NCBI RefSeq assembly: GCF_900129325.1
Contig: NZ_FQUP01000001.1
Coordinates: forward strand, 1,116,001 to 1,180,000
Length of the DNA stretch: 64,000 nt
Direction of reading: 5' to 3'
DNA from: Kaistia soli DSM 19436
GTDB taxonomy: Bacteria; Pseudomonadota; Alphaproteobacteria; Rhizobiales; Kaistiaceae
Shown here: positions 63,001 to 64,000 of the stretch, in pieces
Numbering within the stretch: position 1 is the first letter of the stretch
Layout: the number at the start of each line of letters is the position of its first letter
The notes under the pieces: model-generated
What the model saw: the letters and a program-made list of their open reading frames with translations, nothing else
What the model was told of the DNA's origin: nothing
Databases searched by the model: none
Position numbers and translations under genes: made by a program

Positions 63001-64000
63001 CCCAGTGGCCTTGAACCAATGAGCACCACCATCAGTTGAAATCTCGACGCCGGCGATCACGCCGCCGCCACCGTCCTGCGCAGTGCCCGTGATGGTGACG
63101 TGCTGCCCCTCGGTGAACGAGCTGCCGACATTCGGCGAGGTGATGCTGGAGGTCGGCTTGGTATGGTCAGTCGATTGCGTGGCAAGGACCAGGCTGGCAT
63201 CGAGCGTTGATGGCTGAATGCCCATGTCGGCAAACATGTTGACCATCGCCTGCTGCACATTCGGATCCGTCTCGGTGGCGGGTCCCTCGTGATCAGCATT
63301 GAGACCCCATGACCAGAAGACGGTGCCGGCACTGAACACCAGCGCACCACTGTCGTCGCGATACATGGTCAGGCTGTGTGTCGCATCGGCCGGTCCGATG
63401 CTGCTGCCATAGTCGCGCAGATAAGTGTCGACCGAAACCGTGGTCTGCGAGAGGTTTACCAGCCCCGCCGGCCGATAGCCGTTCTCGACATCCGAATTCC
63501 ATTCATAGCCGAGGATGTTCTTCGAAAGCTGGACCGACTCGCCCGGCTGCAGATCAGCCACATCGGTGTTGCGCCAGAATCGGAGGTTCGAATAGTCATA
63601 CCCAACCGTGATCGCGTCCTGACGATAGGCATCGACCTGGAACATCGTGCCGATCAGCGCATTCTCGGGCTCTTGTCCCGGGGCGGCATTGTTCGGATCG
63701 CGCCAGGTTCCTGTCGCGGTGCCGGTCGGGTCGCTGGTGGTGCCCCAGGTGTCCTTGTAGGTGACCATGGTGCGGTACGGCGTTCCACTGCCGTCGATGC
63801 TCGTTTCCCAGCGCACCTTCCAATACATGTCGTTCCCGCCCCAGAAGGCGAGATTGACGCCGGCATCGCGGGCCGCCTCGACATTCGAGCGCTGCTCTGC
63901 CGACCAGTATTCGTCATGGCCAACCGAGAGGAACGCGTCGTGATTGAGAAGCTGCGCGCCGGAGCGCGCAGTGTCGACGCCTGAAATGTAGGAAACGTCG
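60019..64000 (-). CDS. Giant secreted protein: dimethylformamidase-like domain, Ig-like domain, DUF4082 and cadherin-like repeats (N-terminus outside window)
   Basis: At least 1326 residues; the frame is still open at base 64000. The visible N-terminal part reads FLSVGHDEYWSAEQRSNVEAARDAGVNLAFWGGN, typical of the large-subunit domain of N,N-dimethylformamidase, and continues to about 63170. An Ig-like domain follows to about 62870. Then four DUF4082 repeats start near 62860, 62085, 61305 and 60525, each ending NYWVDVV or NYYVDVV. The first three are each followed by a cadherin-like domain (LLANDxDxNGDAL, FTYTxSDGHGG). The repeat unit is about 780 bases. No RTX nonapeptides are seen. It is the likely substrate of the type I system encoded downstream, and probably lies on the cell surface. 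Confidence 0.88.
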   Translation of the reverse strand, partial: DVSYISGVDTARSGAQLLNHDAFLSVGHDEYWSAEQRSNVEAARDAGVNLAFWGGNDMYWKVRWETSIDGSGTPYRTMVTYKDTWGTTSDPTGTATGTWRDPNNAAPGQEPENALIGTMFQVDAYRQDAITVGYDYSNLRFWRNTDVADLQPGESVQLSKNILGYEWNSDVENGYRPAGLVNLSQTTVSVDTYLRDYGSSIGPADATHSLTMYRDDSGALVFSAGTVFWSWGLNADHEGPATETDPNVQQAMVNMFADMGIQPSTLDASLVLATQSTDHTKPTSSITSPNVGSSFTEGQHVTITGTAQDGGGGVIAGVEISTDGGAHWFKATGRNNWSYNWVVQASGTYTILSRAVDDSLNLETPSAGKQVSVTLPNETGLWTMAAKPTVETARDRDGVELGVRFQTKNGGLVEGIRFYKGFYNTGSHSVSLWTVDGTLLATGVSTGESLSGWQTVTFSSPVAIAAGTTYVASYHSDGFYSVDDGYFNTTYSNGQVTVQPGGGVYAYGATSAFPTNVPTDSASGANYWVDVVLDAGPNTAPTATDDTGLLVEKNIARTFSIAALLANDNDPNDDALKITTVGQALNGTVSLNQAAGTITFTPTSGYSGTGGFSYTISDGRGGTSQANVGLSIDAAPVSVSVFQSTDGPSGGSETGQPVELGMKFVSSTDGTITGIKFYKAAGDTGSHSGSLWTATGTRLATVTFVNETASGWQTAVLSNPVQVTAGTTYIASYHTTGTYVATGNYFSTSRGNDTLTAPSSASSGGNGLYAYSSSSVFPTNSYNASNYWVDVVFNHAMENVAPVAVNDNGLSATQDVPRVFTFGELLANDTDANGDALTISAVSNPSNGTVQLNAQASTITFTPAAGYAGPASFTYTVSDGHGGSASANASMLIEVPSTAVSLFEAGDTPAVASVNDGSPVELGVKFIASGAGTITGLRYYKSAQDTGTHTGSLWSSNGTLLATVTFSNESASGWQTATLSQPVAIAAGSTYIASYQSNGSYAVTANYFSSSHTSGPLTAPSSGSSGGNGVYAYGSGNEFPNQNYNATNYWVDVVYSPATGNLAPVATNDSGLSTPGNTSLVIQASALLANDSDANGDALHVTGVSNASNGNAVFNAQSNTITFTPTDGYSGTAGFTYSISDGHSGTASAQVSLSVLPQGGQSLPQSIFTSNTTPTLVSASDTNPVNLGMKFQTDVAGWITDIRFYKAADNTGTHTGYLWTASGTLLSSVTFSNETASGWQQATLDTPVAVNADTTYVVSYSTDGHYSATSQGLASQIANGDLRALASILSGGNGVYSYGSSGAFPTSSYNDTNYYVDVVFRQQLAA

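Noticed and set aside
60964-63039. 691-codon plus-strand frame with internal repetition
   Set aside because: Its repeats mirror the DUF4082/cadherin repeats on the opposite strand, which have clear domain motifs.

Overview
The window looks like chromosomal DNA of a GC-rich alphaproteobacterium, most likely of the order Hyphomicrobiales (Rhizobiales). The grounds are the codon use, the Exo-type exopolysaccharide gene set, a DUF993 and L-rhamnose mutarotase sugar locus, and an alpha-2-macroglobulin/PBP1C pair. Genus cannot be fixed from the sequence alone. I see no rRNA, tRNA, CRISPR array, insertion sequence or phage gene.

Layout. (1) 1-1375: the end of a receiver-domain protein and an overlapping LuxR-type response regulator. 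(2) 1.5-9.9 kb: a secreted alpha-2-macroglobulin with an N-terminal PAN domain, PBP1C, and a DUF1345 membrane protein, followed by a convergent MgtC-like protein and a 2-hydroxyacid dehydrogenase. (3) 11.5-20.1 kb: a plant-glycan type sugar locus. A LacI repressor, binding protein, two ABC permeases and a GH127 beta-L-arabinofuranosidase lie on the minus strand. A divergent GH42 beta-galactosidase lies on the plus strand, with two matching operator palindromes between the two arms. (4) 20.1-25.2 kb: a TetR regulator with a perfect palindrome behind it, a DUF993 protein, an SDR, L-rhamnose mutarotase, a DHA2-type MFS exporter and a 59-residue YodC-like protein.

(5) 26.1-54.1 kb: a large Wzx/Wzy-type exopolysaccharide island. 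It holds a WecG/TagA transferase, a WbaP/ExoY-type initiating transferase, UDP-xylose synthase, Wzx, a Wzy/ExoQ-type polymerase, an ExoF/Wza-like exporter, a Wzc/ExoP-like co-polymerase kinase, further glycosyltransferases, and a secreted beta-helix protein. A seven-gene region at 47-53 kb encodes nucleotide-amino-sugar synthesis (acetyltransferase, Gfo/Idh, two DegT aminotransferases, an epimerase) and one coupled gene of unknown function. The island is bracketed by two paralogous LuxR-type regulators whose receiver domains lack the phospho-acceptor Asp. Two of its operons share a distinctive C-rich upstream motif.

(6) 54.8-64.0 kb: a minus-strand type I secretion operon. It starts with a very large, window-truncated surface protein (dimethylformamidase-like domain, Ig-like domain, four DUF4082 repeats alternating with cadherin-like repeats). 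A CobW-family metallochaperone GTPase, a small protein, a C39-like ABC exporter and an HlyD adaptor follow.

Many long reading frames opposite these genes are GC-driven shadows and were left out. Function calls rest on motifs read by eye and on family knowledge; no database search was possible.
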